DNA of 64,000 bases from Sphingobacterium multivorum. GTDB lineage: Bacteria; Bacteroidota; Bacteroidia; Sphingobacteriales; Sphingobacteriaceae. This document shows, in pieces, positions 1-9,495 of the stretch. Location: assembly GCF_900457465.1 (NCBI RefSeq), contig NZ_UAUU01000008.1, positions 1-64,000 on the forward strand, read 5' to 3'. Made by a program: the position numbers and the translations under genes. The notes below the pieces were generated by a model, which worked only from the letters and a program-made list of their open reading frames with translations, ran no database searches and was not told the DNA's origin. The number at the start of each line of letters is the position of its first letter. The first letter of the stretch is position 1.

Positions 1-150
1 GACGATCTTACACCGCAAACGGTCGCCGATCTGGGTGAACGAAATCTGCTGGAAACATGTTATCTGAATGGCGAATTTGTACGCACAACGCGTTTTGAAG
101 AAATAAGGAATAGATTAAGAACTGAAACAATTCGAGTATATGGAAAATAG
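1..150 (+). CDS. nadV: nicotinamide phosphoribosyltransferase (NadV/NAMPT-like), C-terminal end only
   Basis: This is an open reading frame entering from the left edge and ending with TAG at 148-150; 49 codons are visible. The tail reads ...LNGEFVRTTRFEEIRNRL, which resembles the C-terminus of NAMPT-family enzymes (in human NAMPT, NGKVTKSYSFDEIRKNAQ). That family makes nicotinamide mononucleotide from nicotinamide and PRPP. The last 11 bases overlap the start of nadE, so the two are translationally coupled, and the following genes are also NAD salvage genes, which supports the call. With so little sequence, nicotinate phosphoribosyltransferase (PncB) cannot be excluded. Confidence 0.55.
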   Translation, partial: DDLTPQTVADLGERNLLETCYLNGEFVRTTRFEEIRNRLRTETIRVYGK

Positions 151-922
151 CGTAAACAAACCGTTTTTCATCCAGGATGAAAACGTTGCACAGTATGCAC
201 AATTGATGGCATCCTGGATTGCCCAACAGGTGAAATCGGCCGACCGCAAAGGACTTGTATTGGGTATGAGTGGTGGGATAGACTGCAGTGTTGTCGCTTG
301 CCTATGCCGGCTGGCACAGGTGGATGTCCACTTGGTGTTGATGCCGTATGGCAGTGATATGAACAAAAGTAAAAGCCATCAACATGCCATGGAGCTTATT
401 CAGAAATTTGATTTTCCATTTCATGTATTTGACATTCAACCCGCGGTGGATGCGTTGGCCATTCATCAAGAAAAGTTTGTCGCAGAAGCTACCGCCACTA
501 ACCGCGCTTTGAGCCTTGCTAATATTCGTCCACGTGTTCGTATGACGTATTTGTATCAATTAGCACAATTGGGTAGTAGATTTGTTATTGGTACGGGGAA
601 TATGGCCGAAGCTACTGTAGGTTATTTTACGAAGTGGGGCGATGGTGCCTATGATCTGAACCCGCTGGCAATGGTTACCAAACAGGAAGTATATACCTTA
701 GCCAAATATTTGGGGGTGCCCGAATCTATTCAGTATAAAAGTCCATCTGCTGGTCTTTGGGAGGGGCAGACCGATGAAGAGGAATTGGGTATGACCTATG
801 CGCAAATCGATGGGTTTATTTTAAAAGGTACATCGGGCGATCCGGTTATAGACGAAATTATTCGTAAACGTATACAACAATCTGCCCACAAGTTTGCAGC
901 GGTGCCTACATTCAAAGGTTAA
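140..922 (+). CDS. nadE: NH3-dependent NAD+ synthetase
   Basis: A 260-residue protein that would amidate nicotinic acid adenine dinucleotide to NAD+ in the cytoplasm using ATP and ammonia. The PP-loop ATPase motif is visible as SGGIDCS at residues 44-50. The family signatures GTGNMAE, VGYFTKWGD and PSAGLWEGQTDE follow in the expected order. The length fits the ammonia-dependent form and there is no glutaminase domain. The ATG at 140 lies inside the end of the upstream phosphoribosyltransferase frame, as in an operon. The reading frame is intact, unlike the next two genes. It belongs to an NAD salvage cluster closed by an NrtR-type regulator, which probably controls it. Confidence 0.92.
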   Translation: MENSVNKPFFIQDENVAQYAQLMASWIAQQVKSADRKGLVLGMSGGIDCSVVACLCRLAQVDVHLVLMPYGSDMNKSKSHQHAMELIQKFDFPFHVFDIQPAVDALAIHQEKFVAEATATNRALSLANIRPRVRMTYLYQLAQLGSRFVIGTGNMAEATVGYFTKWGDGAYDLNPLAMVTKQEVYTLAKYLGVPESIQYKSPSAGLWEGQTDEEELGMTYAQIDGFILKGTSGDPVIDEIIRKRIQQSAHKFAAVPTFKG

Positions 923-927
923 TTTTA

Positions 928-2000
928 ATGGTTCGAGAAGTCGACGCAAGCACTTCATAACAGTCAACAAGGGACAAAAAAGTACTATAGTGAAGATGAT
1001 TTTTCACTGGAAGAAGGCTTTAATGGCTTCATCGTTCTGCGAAATGAAGGCTGCGTTGAAATAAATATAGATGTTATGAAACTGAATAACATAAAAACAC
1101 AATTTGATCAGATTGTAGATGTTCAACAGATTGCCAGCGGCAAAAAGGATAATATTCCAAACATGTTGATGTTGGCACAGGAAGAAAATATACAGCCAGC
1201 AGCCTTGGATAAAAAACGAACCTTGCTATTGGCGATCGATGTCCAAAATGATTTTATGGAATCCATCGGTAGTCTTGCCGTCAACGGTTCAAAGGCCGAT
1301 GTACAACGTCTGACGCAGTGGATGTATCGTAATATTGAGGCCTTAACGCAAGTCATGTGTAGTCTCGATTGCCACTCGATAAGGCAGATTTTCCATGCCG
1401 ATTGGTGGCTTGACAGTGCGGGAAATCATCCGGAGCCATTCACCATTATTCGCCATGCCGATGTCCGCGATGGTATCTGGCGTGCTGCGAATGACCATAC
1501 GCCTTAGCGCTGGATTATCTCCAGCATTTGGAAGCTGAGGGAAAAAAACAATTGTGTGTCTGGCCATACCATTGTCTGGAAGGGACTTCGGGGGCGCAGC
1601 TGGAGAGTCAATTTACCAATATGCTTTATTTTCACAGTGCAGCGCGTCAGGTCAAACCGATATTGGTTTATAAGGGGCAAGATCCAAATACGGAAATGTA
1701 CGGTATTATCAAAGCGGAATATGACGATAATAAATTCGTAAATCATGCTGTGCTCGATGCAATTCGCGATTACGATGCGATATACATCGCCGGTGAAGCT
1801 TCCAGTCATTGTGTTTTAGCATCGGCCGTGCAGATTTGGAATATTTTGAACAAGACCGAGCGATTACGTCACGAATCACCTTATTGATCGACTGTATGTC
1901 GCCCATCGCTGGATTTGAAGCGCAGACTTTACAGCAGTTTGAGGCTTTAAAGGAGAAGTATGGAATCCAGATCAAATTGTCAACCGAAGTAACTTTGTAG
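928..2000 (+). pseudogene. nicotinamidase-like cysteine hydrolase, broken by three frameshifts
   Basis: The protein has to be read through three frames: from ATG 928 to about 955, then about 956-1500, then about 1501-1850, then on to TAG at 1998-2000. Each join needs a one-base correction. The joined product has the isochorismatase/nicotinamidase layout: the Asp-containing LAIDVQNDFM, a D-x-H metal motif (LDCHS) followed by a second His (FHADW), and the catalytic Cys in EASSHCV. Nicotinamidase converts nicotinamide to nicotinic acid. The position between nadE and the NrtR-type regulator supports that substrate. An unusual N-terminal stretch of about 85 residues precedes the catalytic domain. 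All conserved residues survive, so I favour sequencing error over a real pseudogene. Confidence 0.7.
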
Positions 2001-2003
2001 CAG

Positions 2004-2707
2004 ATGACAGCCTCCGAAAAAAAATACACATATGATTACCAAGACCTGCTGTTACGGTTGACTGTGTAATCTTCGGCTTTGATAAAAACCAGCTTAAGGT
2101 ATTATTGACCAAACGGGCAATAGAGCCTTTTGTGGGAAAATGGGCATTTCCTGGCGGTTTTATTCAGGAAGATGAGAACGCCGACGACTGTGCGCTTCGT
2201 AAACTGCAGGAGGAGGCCGGTCTCAAAGATATTTTCCTCGAACAGCTTTATACATTTTCAGACCTAGCTCGTGATCCGCGCGGAAGAGTCATTAGTATTG
2301 CTTATTATGCACTTGTCAGGCCCGACGCTTATACGTTGGAAGCAGGGGTTGATATCGATGCGGTGCAATGGTTTGGTATTGACGAAAAGTTGGATCTCGC
2401 TTTTGACCATAAACAGATCTTGAACACCGCCATACAACGGCTCAGGGGTAAAATACGTTATCAACCAATCGGTTTTGAGCTCTTGCCCAAACAGTTTACG
2501 TTGCCCGATTTACACAATTTGTATGAAACCGTTCTGCAGCGGTCAATTGACCGTGGGAATTTTCGAAAAAAAATTCTCAGCATGGGTTTATTGATCGACC
2601 ACAGCGATAAGCAAAAAGACCGGCGTGCCAGGGCTGCAAAGATCTATAGTTTTGACAGGGTAAAATATAAAGAACTTACTGAATCGGGGTTTTATTTTGA
2701 AGTATAG
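2004..2707 (+). CDS. nrtR: NrtR-type Nudix-related transcriptional regulator (one frameshift near 2042)
   Basis: The intact part is 200 residues from 2105. In the reconstructed protein, ATG 2004 encodes MTASEKKYTYDYQ, then a one-base deletion near 2042 leads into PAVTVDCVIFGFD in the main frame. The N-terminal half is a Nudix domain whose box reads GGFIQEDE...RKLQEEAGL. The first catalytic Glu of REUxEExGU is replaced by Lys, as expected of a sensor that has lost hydrolase activity. The C-terminal half (about residues 150-230) matches the winged-helix region of NrtR. NrtR proteins are ADP-ribose-responsive regulators of NAD biosynthesis. The location directly behind NAD salvage genes fits autogenous control of this cluster; no operator was recognised. 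Confidence 0.75.
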
Positions 2708-2720
2708 GTCTAACGAACGG

Positions 2721-2757
2721 AGCAGGCAACCATGAAATTGGCTTCTGCCTGCTTTCA
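2721..2757 (+). terminator. probable terminator of the NAD salvage cluster
   Basis: AGCAGGCA at 2721-2728 pairs perfectly with TGCCTGCT at 2746-2753. It lies 13 bases after the nrtR stop and is followed by a short T stretch. The weak T tract limits confidence. Confidence 0.5.
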
Positions 2758-2843
2758 TTGCTGTCTGGTCTTTTTAAGATCTTACGTTAATGTCCGGTGC
2801 AGCGCTGTCTTAATGCACTAATTCAAGCTGAGTCGCGTTTGGG

Positions 2844-3404
2844 CTAACCCTGAAAATCACCACAATCATGGACTTCGAACTGATCGACTAAAGCTTTCTG
2901 TGTATAGTATTTTGCGACACGTTTATTTTTTAACAAAAGAGAATCCCCCTTAATTTTTAATTCGAAAATGGGCTCTTTCTCTATTTTCTTGAAGTAAAAC
3001 TCATTATTTTTAGTCTTAATCGTGAGGCCGCTGTCACAAAAATTATAGGTGAAATCTTTGATTTGATAGATTTCATTGGAATCACAGACATTGACCAAAA
3101 GCAGTTGTTTTTTATTCATTTTGATTTCTGCAAGATCACACGCATAACATATTCCTGAGAATTCGATGCCATACTTCTTAAAACTATCCTTGCTTTTCGG
3201 TCGAAGAATAGCAATAGGATACAGCTGTTTAAAGAGCGAAAGGTTATCATCGGATATGGATGTTAGCTCTTTTTGTTTCTTTATGGAGTCTATGCTGGCT
3301 GTGCTGCTGAATGCGGCAGCTGATTTTTTGGCTCCATTCTTTTGCTGGCAGCTGAAAAACAATACCATGCAGGACAGAAACATAGTCTTTAAGATTACCT
3401 TCAT
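2844..3404 (-). CDS. hypothetical lipoprotein
   Basis: The frame extends to a TTG at 3419, but the ATG at 3404 gives a clean start (MKVILKTMFLSC...). A hydrophobic signal ends in the lipobox LFFSC, with the modified Cys about residue 19. The mature part is low-complexity Lys/Ser rich at first, then a region with Cys pairs (GICYACD, VCDSN, NFCDSG, HDCGDF). I recognise no family. It would be exported and lipid-anchored. It lies in the same direction as another lipoprotein gene about 60 bases upstream, so the two may be co-transcribed. Function is unknown. Confidence 0.6.
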   Translation of the reverse strand: MKVILKTMFLSCMVLFFSCQQKNGAKKSAAAFSSTASIDSIKKQKELTSISDDNLSLFKQLYPIAILRPKSKDSFKKYGIEFSGICYACDLAEIKMNKKQLLLVNVCDSNEIYQIKDFTYNFCDSGLTIKTKNNEFYFKKIEKEPIFELKIKGDSLLLKNKRVAKYYTQKALVDQFEVHDCGDFQG

Positions 3405-3464
3405 CGTTATTTTTCGCAATTATTGTTGTTACTCATAAACATATAGATTGAGAAACGGTTTTTG

Positions 3465-4022
3465 TTATTCAATCTCAACCCATTTTCTTTCGAAGTAGAC
3501 GGTGCCTACCGGTGTATCGGTGGCGTCTATGATTTTCGCTGCTACAAAGTCGCCCTTTAGGCCAGCATATTTTAGTTTTAAACCTTTACTTTCTAAGTCG
3601 GAGGTATCATAGTATGCACCCAATTTGAGTTGAAATGGATTGTGTTCCACATCATTTGTAAAGATGGAAAACAAAAGCAACTTCGTAGCCTGTTTATCTG
3701 CCTCTTCGTATCCAAAGAAGCGATGATCGATACGTATATTGGCATGTAAGCGGATCATACTGTCTCGAGCACTTAAGTTTACATAAGCTTTGGTGATTTC
3801 GTCAGATTCCAGTACGCTTTGTGCATTTGCTTGGTCAATGCTATCCAGTTTGGAAGTTTTTAACGAGATACTTTTTTTTGGGGCAGTATCCTCGACAGCT
3901 TTTTCCATGGCCTTGCTTGAACTTACAGGTGCTTCAGCTTGTTTTGGTTTTTCCTGACAAGCGATTTGTAACGCGAGGAGTGCTAATGCACTGCTATAAT
4001 AACTGTATTTGAAATGATTCAT
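3465..4022 (-). CDS. hypothetical lipoprotein
   Basis: The start was placed at the ATG at 4022 (MNHFKYSYY...), not the upstream in-frame ATG at 4046, because it gives a normal signal peptide and has AGAAAG in front of it. The lipobox is LQIAC, followed by a Lys/Glu/Ala-rich linker and a C-terminal domain of about 130 residues of unknown fold, predicted mostly beta from its alternating hydrophobic pattern. The gene diverges from the WG/Sel1 gene at 4197 and probably shares an intergenic control region with it. I do not recognise the family. Confidence 0.6.
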   Translation of the reverse strand: MNHFKYSYYSSALALLALQIACQEKPKQAEAPVSSSKAMEKAVEDTAPKKSISLKTSKLDSIDQANAQSVLESDEITKAYVNLSARDSMIRLHANIRIDHRFFGYEEADKQATKLLLFSIFTNDVEHNPFQLKLGAYYDTSDLESKGLKLKYAGLKGDFVAAKIIDATDTPVGTVYFERKWVEIE

Positions 4023-4196
4023 TGTTCTTTCTGTTACAAAATCCAATCCAAAGTTGCCGAAAATAGGGGGAGAAAAAAATCCCTGTTTTCCGCTAATCGA
4101 AAAAATCGATAAATACGGTATTTTTACGGCATTCGCATGATTCTTGTCGTATGGAACGGATCAATGTGATACAACAAAAAACAGAAGAAATAAAGT

Positions 4197-6677
4197 ATGG
4201 CACATCGTATTTATATTTATAATGTAAATCTCAGGACCAAAGAAACATATCCCACTTACCTGGCTGAATGGAATTATGAAATTCCCATCCTCATGCGGCC
4301 ATTATTTTCCGCCAATATCCGTTCCAAAGGTTCTCAGCTTTATGCCAACAAGGAAGATGGGATCGCAAGACTTCGCTATTTTTATGCGTTGTTGGCTGAT
4401 AGGTATCAATTGCATTATAAAAAAAGCTATTATGAGCCTGTCAACAACATGTTTGAATTTTTGGAAGCGCTACCTTTTGATACCTTGCAGATCGATGGAC
4501 GCGATGTTTTTACCATGAATTCGGAAAAAGATGTGGAGCAAGCCAAAGATTGGGTGGAAGAAATTAAAATGCAAGCCTTATTGTTTGAACAAGCTGTCGA
4601 AGAACAGTCCTTAGATCCGCTGGACCCGCTTGTGAAAGCGTCTGGATATACTTCTTTTTTAGATGCCCTTCAAACCGATTGGATTGATTATGGATTGGGT
4701 TTATGGGAAGAAGACGTTCTGAAAGGGCCAGACCCTGAGGTTTTTGAAGCAGTAGGAAAGCAGGGGCTAAAAAATGCCAAGGGGGATATTTTGGTTGAGG
4801 CGATTTACGATGAAATATTCGAATTCAATGAACAGGGGATCGCCGTTGTTGAACGCGATGGCCTTTTTGGTTATATTGATACGAGTGGCACTATATTAAT
4901 TCCATGTCAATATGTGGAGGCCTTTGATGCCCGACATATCAACGGGAACAATTACGCTGAAGTGGAAGTGGCAGGGAAACGTGGGGTACTGCATATTGAT
5001 ACCAAACAGCTGAGCATACCTGCATTATATGATGAACTCGACTGGATCGCCTATGGCTTTTTAAATGCAAGACAGGGGGATAGCCACATGCTCCTTTCGG
5101 CTGAAGGACGATCGATTATTTCAGATCCCGCAGCCGAGTCGTTTATGTTTGACTATAACAACTTGTTCTATAGCCGGCAAAAAGGAACGATAAAAAGGAA
5201 GTATTACCTAATGGATGGTCAGTTTTTAGGGACTTTTTTGGAAGGTAGCCTGGAGCCGCTAGCCAATCGCTATTTTTGGATTAAACCCAATAAGCTACAG
5301 TCAAAAATTGCCGTCATTCAACCCGATGGTAATATTTTGGATGAAGGAATTGACCGGATTATAGTGTTGGACGACTATCGAAGTATTGCGTATCTCAAAA
5401 ATAAAAGATGGCAGATCTATTCGCTTGAACAGGGCTTATTCCGATTGGCTGATTTAACGATTGATCAGGTTCTAGTCGATCATATACAGCAGTACCGTAA
5501 AGATATCTTTGTCGTTGGTTGTGCCCAAGGACAGGGGATTTATGATGCTCATCGAGGGGAATGGTTACTTGAACCTGCTATTGCCTATCAGAAAATCGAA
5601 CATTGCTTTTTGGATTTTATGCGCATACACTGTGCACAGGGTATGTACTGCTTCGATACGAAGCTTAACGTCCGTAGTGCGCTGTATGATTATATCTGTT
5701 CGCCTTTTCATTACCCAAGACCAGAAGCGGCCGAAGGTGAACTGTTGCTTTTATTCAAAGGGGATAAGTTGTTTAATTTGGATTTAAATCGAAATGTTGT
5801 CGAGATTCCCGAAACAGCATATGGCTATTTGTATTCCGAGCGATACCAGCTCCGGGGGCGCGATCAAAGTTATTTTGTACAGTTCTATCAGGCATGGATC
5901 AGGCGTAAGGGCGACGGCTACGAACAGTATTTTGACAATGAAACGCTGTTGGAAAATGGTAAGAAGCTGGAAGCGGAGGGAAAGATTTCAGATGCCATTC
6001 GACTGTTCAGCATCGGAGCAGATCGGGGTAGTGCGGACTGTCAATATCTGCTTGGAAACATCTTTACGGATGATGACTACGAGGGGATGGACATCGAAAA
6101 AGGAAAGTCTTTTTATGAAAAGGCCATGGCTCAGGATCATGCGCAGGCATGGAACAATTGGGGATTTTTATATGCCACAGGCCATGGTGTAGCTTTTGAT
6201 GTATCTAAAGCCTTAAAGGCCTATCAAAAGTCTGCTGCGCTGGGTGAAGCGCAGGCCATGAGCAACCAGGGTAACTGGTATTACGAGGGTGAATATGTGG
6301 AACAAGATTATGCCTTGGCCCTAGATTATTTTAAACAAGCAGAGAAAGCGGGGATTTATAATGATGCTCAAATCGCAGAAATCTACTATCAAGGGCAAGA
6401 TTATGCGAACTTATTGCGTTATTTGAAAAAGGATACAACCAATCAATTTTCTGCTATTTATTATGGGATTCTTTATGAGGAAGGCTTTGGTGTAAAGCAA
6501 AACTTACAAAAAGCGATCCGGTACTATGAAAAAGCCAATGAAAATAGCGTGTACGCCTATGCCGTTAATCGTTTGCTACAACTCTATGGAGCGCATGGAG
6601 CGGCTTCAGACGCGGATAAATACGGATTTTGGTTCAATTTTGCTAAAGAAAATGCTGTTGAAATTGATCAATACTAA
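4197..6677 (+). CDS. WG-repeat and Sel1-repeat protein, first of a tandem pair
   Basis: An 826-residue protein without a signal peptide. Residues 1 to about 175 form an N-terminal domain (MAHRIYIYN...TYLAEWNYEIP...) shared with the next gene. From about 185 there are WG-type beta repeats (GLKNAKGDILVEAIYDEI, GLFGYIDTSGTILIPCQY). From about 590 to 790 there are Sel1-like TPR repeats (AIRLFSIGADRGSADCQYLL, ALKAYQKSAALGEAQAM). Such repeats act as protein-binding scaffolds; no catalytic motif is seen. It lies 16 bases before a paralogue with the same architecture, so duplication in place is clear. A role in envelope, toxin-immunity or signalling is possible but nothing here decides it. Confidence 0.8.
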   Translation: MAHRIYIYNVNLRTKETYPTYLAEWNYEIPILMRPLFSANIRSKGSQLYANKEDGIARLRYFYALLADRYQLHYKKSYYEPVNNMFEFLEALPFDTLQIDGRDVFTMNSEKDVEQAKDWVEEIKMQALLFEQAVEEQSLDPLDPLVKASGYTSFLDALQTDWIDYGLGLWEEDVLKGPDPEVFEAVGKQGLKNAKGDILVEAIYDEIFEFNEQGIAVVERDGLFGYIDTSGTILIPCQYVEAFDARHINGNNYAEVEVAGKRGVLHIDTKQLSIPALYDELDWIAYGFLNARQGDSHMLLSAEGRSIISDPAAESFMFDYNNLFYSRQKGTIKRKYYLMDGQFLGTFLEGSLEPLANRYFWIKPNKLQSKIAVIQPDGNILDEGIDRIIVLDDYRSIAYLKNKRWQIYSLEQGLFRLADLTIDQVLVDHIQQYRKDIFVVGCAQGQGIYDAHRGEWLLEPAIAYQKIEHCFLDFMRIHCAQGMYCFDTKLNVRSALYDYICSPFHYPRPEAAEGELLLLFKGDKLFNLDLNRNVVEIPETAYGYLYSERYQLRGRDQSYFVQFYQAWIRRKGDGYEQYFDNETLLENGKKLEAEGKISDAIRLFSIGADRGSADCQYLLGNIFTDDDYEGMDIEKGKSFYEKAMAQDHAQAWNNWGFLYATGHGVAFDVSKALKAYQKSAALGEAQAMSNQGNWYYEGEYVEQDYALALDYFKQAEKAGIYNDAQIAEIYYQGQDYANLLRYLKKDTTNQFSAIYYGILYEEGFGVKQNLQKAIRYYEKANENSVYAYAVNRLLQLYGAHGAASDADKYGFWFNFAKENAVEIDQY

Positions 6678-6693
6678 GGAAATTGCATAGAAA

Positions 6694-9183
6694 ATGGCTC
6701 ATCGCATATATATTTACAATACAGATAAGAAGGATCAAGATTACTTCCCTCATTATTTAGGAGAATGGAACTATGTGATTCCACCCCTTTTTTTACCCCT
6801 ATTTGCTGCTAATCCGAAAGCAAAAGGTACCTTAGTTTACTCCGAAAAGGAACCGGGAGTCAGAAAGCTTCGTGCGTTGTATGATTTGCTCATTCATGAA
6901 TATGGGTTAAATTCCGATGCGCTGGCCATGGCAGCTATCGGGAAACTGTTCGATTTTTTGGACGGTTTACCATTCGATTATTTCCAGCTGAACGCAAGTG
7001 ATGTATTTAACATGAGCGATGTTAAACATAGCCAACAGGCCAAAGATTTTGCAATTGAAATCCTTGAGAAGAATTTGCTCTATGAAAAAGCAATCGAAAA
7101 ACAGTCCATAGCTGAGCTTGAGTTTATTTTGGTGTCTGCTGGTTATACTTCTTTTTTAGCGATGCTCGAACTGGAATGGAGCAACTATGGCTTAGGCTGG
7201 TGGAATAGAGACGCGATTGATCGTCTGGATAATCAATTTTTTGAAGATCAGGGGCTTTGGGGGATACGCAATGCAAAAGGGGAGGTGAAGGTCGAAGCTA
7301 GCTATCAGGAAATTGGCACTTTTGAGTGTGAAGGGATCGCAGTCATACAGAAAAATGAGCTGTTCGGTTATTTGAATAGGGGTGGAGAAGAAACTATTTC
7401 CTGTGTTTATTCATCGGCGGCGCCAGCCCAATATGGAGCCGTATCAACGGTTGGTAAGGTGAGCTTAGCTAAAAAATATGGATTAGTCAACGTCGGGAAC
7501 GGAGAAATAATCATACCACTTGAATATGATGAACTCGAAGATTTTGCTTACGGTTATTATCAGGGGAAGAAAGATCAGCAATATTATATCATCGATGCCC
7601 AAGGCCAGCTGTTCAATGCTTCCGGTGCGGACAAACCGTTTGAAATTGATTATGATGGATTTATCTATCAAGAGATTGGGGGAAATAAACTGCGTCATTA
7701 TTATTCCAATAGCGGTATTTTGCTTGGCGCTTTTGCCAGTAGTGCACTGAGCGAATTGCTGTTTGATTTTTATGCAGTCAATTTGAATAATAAAAAGAAA
7801 AAATCAGTTTTGTCTCCCGATGGAACTATCTTGGTCAAAGATGTTGCTGTACTCAATGCTGGAAATGGCCGAAGCGCATTATTTTTTGCTGATTCCGGCG
7901 GCATCCGTTTGTATGACCTGGAAGCCCGCGCCTTTGTACTGCAAGATTTGGCAATTCGGTCCATTCAAGGGGGGACTGATTTTGGTAATGGCGCCTGGGA
8001 TTGCTATATTATCGAAACAGCAACCGGGAGGGGAATTTATCAGACTGCTGAAAAGGTGTGGCTGGTCCCGCTCTCAACGCACTATGTGAAAATTGTATAT
8101 GCTGCTGTGATGGATTATTTTATTCTGAAAGACCATGCGGGAAGATATTACTATTTTGACGCAGTGGAAAGGACGCTCAGTTCCGCCTACGATTATGTTT
8201 GTGCAAGCGTTAATCACTATCAGGATCTGATGTTATTGCAAGGTGACCTGTTGTATAAAAAGGGCTACGATGGTGTGGAAGTAATTCAGGAAGATCAATA
8301 TGGTCAGTTTCTGAAGAAGCTGGATCAATTGTCTGGAGAAGATTTTGAAATATGTAATCGTTTTTTTGAAGGGTGGAAGGCTGCGAAGGACGATAATTTT
8401 GAATCCAGTTATGATAGTTATACGCTATATCATATGGCCCTGGACTGTTGCCGACAAGGCGATGTCGAAATGGCGATACGCTATTTTACCTTTTCTGCTG
8501 ACCAGGGTAATGAAAGCAGCATGCATGAATTGGGGAATATCTATACGGATACTGATAGCGAAGACAATCCTTTTTTAGATTTGGACAAAGGAATTCAATA
8601 TTATGAACAAGCGGCCCAAAAAGATTATTCCGCTGCATGGAATGCAATCGGCTACCTCTTTCAGTATGGCATCGGCTATAAAAAAGACCTGGAAAAGTCA
8701 TTTAATGCCTACATGAAAGGAGCAGAGTTGGGTAATGGCTATGCTTTGTCCAATTTAGGCTACTTTTATTCAAGTGGAACCTATGTCGAAGAAGATCTGG
8801 AAAAAGCCCTCAGCTATTATCAGAAAGCTGAATTAAAATTAGTTGAGAACAACAGCAATATAGCTTCTATCTATTACAGTTTGGAGGATTACGATCGTCT
8901 ATTGGTTTATTTGAAAAGGGATAAAGAAAATAGTTATTCCAATATTTATTATGGATTACTCTATGATCAGGGACTTAAATTTAAAAAGGACAGTAAAAAG
9001 GCGATCCACTATTTTGAACGAGCCAACGACTATGGTGTTTACGAAAGTGCCACTGCTCGCTTATTGGATTATTACAAGAATGATCCTACATTTAGAAATC
9101 AGGAAAAATATGTCCATTGGCTTGATTTTGCAAAAAACAATGAACTGGATATCGAACTGGATTTATTGCAATGGGATAATTAG
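6694..9183 (+). CDS. WG-repeat and Sel1-repeat protein, second of a tandem pair
   Basis: An 829-residue paralogue of the preceding protein with the same order: N-terminal domain starting MAHRIYIYN, WG repeats from about 185 (GLWGIRNAKGEVKVEASYQE), then Sel1 repeats from about 580 (AIRYFTFSADQGNESSMHEL, SFNAYMKGAELGNGYAL). After the TAG at 9181-9183 the same frame stays open for 19 more codons with a natural-looking Ser/Gly then Phe/Lys-rich tail (ending FFGKLFKKKK) and stops with TAA at 9241-9243, three bases before the next ATG. The TAG may therefore be an error or a recent nonsense change. Cytoplasmic scaffold function is inferred only from the repeats. Confidence 0.8.
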   Translation: MAHRIYIYNTDKKDQDYFPHYLGEWNYVIPPLFLPLFAANPKAKGTLVYSEKEPGVRKLRALYDLLIHEYGLNSDALAMAAIGKLFDFLDGLPFDYFQLNASDVFNMSDVKHSQQAKDFAIEILEKNLLYEKAIEKQSIAELEFILVSAGYTSFLAMLELEWSNYGLGWWNRDAIDRLDNQFFEDQGLWGIRNAKGEVKVEASYQEIGTFECEGIAVIQKNELFGYLNRGGEETISCVYSSAAPAQYGAVSTVGKVSLAKKYGLVNVGNGEIIIPLEYDELEDFAYGYYQGKKDQQYYIIDAQGQLFNASGADKPFEIDYDGFIYQEIGGNKLRHYYSNSGILLGAFASSALSELLFDFYAVNLNNKKKKSVLSPDGTILVKDVAVLNAGNGRSALFFADSGGIRLYDLEARAFVLQDLAIRSIQGGTDFGNGAWDCYIIETATGRGIYQTAEKVWLVPLSTHYVKIVYAAVMDYFILKDHAGRYYYFDAVERTLSSAYDYVCASVNHYQDLMLLQGDLLYKKGYDGVEVIQEDQYGQFLKKLDQLSGEDFEICNRFFEGWKAAKDDNFESSYDSYTLYHMALDCCRQGDVEMAIRYFTFSADQGNESSMHELGNIYTDTDSEDNPFLDLDKGIQYYEQAAQKDYSAAWNAIGYLFQYGIGYKKDLEKSFNAYMKGAELGNGYALSNLGYFYSSGTYVEEDLEKALSYYQKAELKLVENNSNIASIYYSLEDYDRLLVYLKRDKENSYSNIYYGLLYDQGLKFKKDSKKAIHYFERANDYGVYESATARLLDYYKNDPTFRNQEKYVHWLDFAKNNELDIELDLLQWDN

Positions 9184-9246
9184 TCTGAAGACTCAGGTGC
9201 TAGCTCGTCCTTTTTTGGCAAACTGTTTAAAAAGAAAAAGTAAATT

Positions 9247-9474
9247 ATGTTATCATCAGCAAATATAGATTTTGGTGGCATTCTGATCGACTTGATCCTG
9301 ATTGTTTTTTTTGGATTTGGAACACTTTATACGTTATCTGCAGGCATTGTTCATCGTGTAAAGAAGCAAACACGGACGGTAGGATATTATTTCCTATCCT
9401 TTGTGGTATCGGGTGTTATTGGACTGGTTGCCGCCGGATTGCTGGCCTTTATATGGGCGATGTCATTATCGTAA
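9247..9474 (+). CDS. small two-helix membrane protein
   Basis: A 75-residue protein with two hydrophobic segments (about 10-32 and 50-72) separated by a basic loop (HRVKKQTRTVGYY), which predicts that loop to face the cytoplasm. No family recognised. It starts 64 bases after the annotated stop of the WG/Sel1 gene, or 3 bases after the alternative stop at 9243, so it is almost certainly the last gene of that operon. It could anchor or partner the repeat proteins at the membrane; that is inference from position alone. Confidence 0.6.
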   Translation: MLSSANIDFGGILIDLILIVFFGFGTLYTLSAGIVHRVKKQTRTVGYYFLSFVVSGVIGLVAAGLLAFIWAMSLS

Positions 9475-9495
9475 AGTGACGGCAATAAAGTAAAT

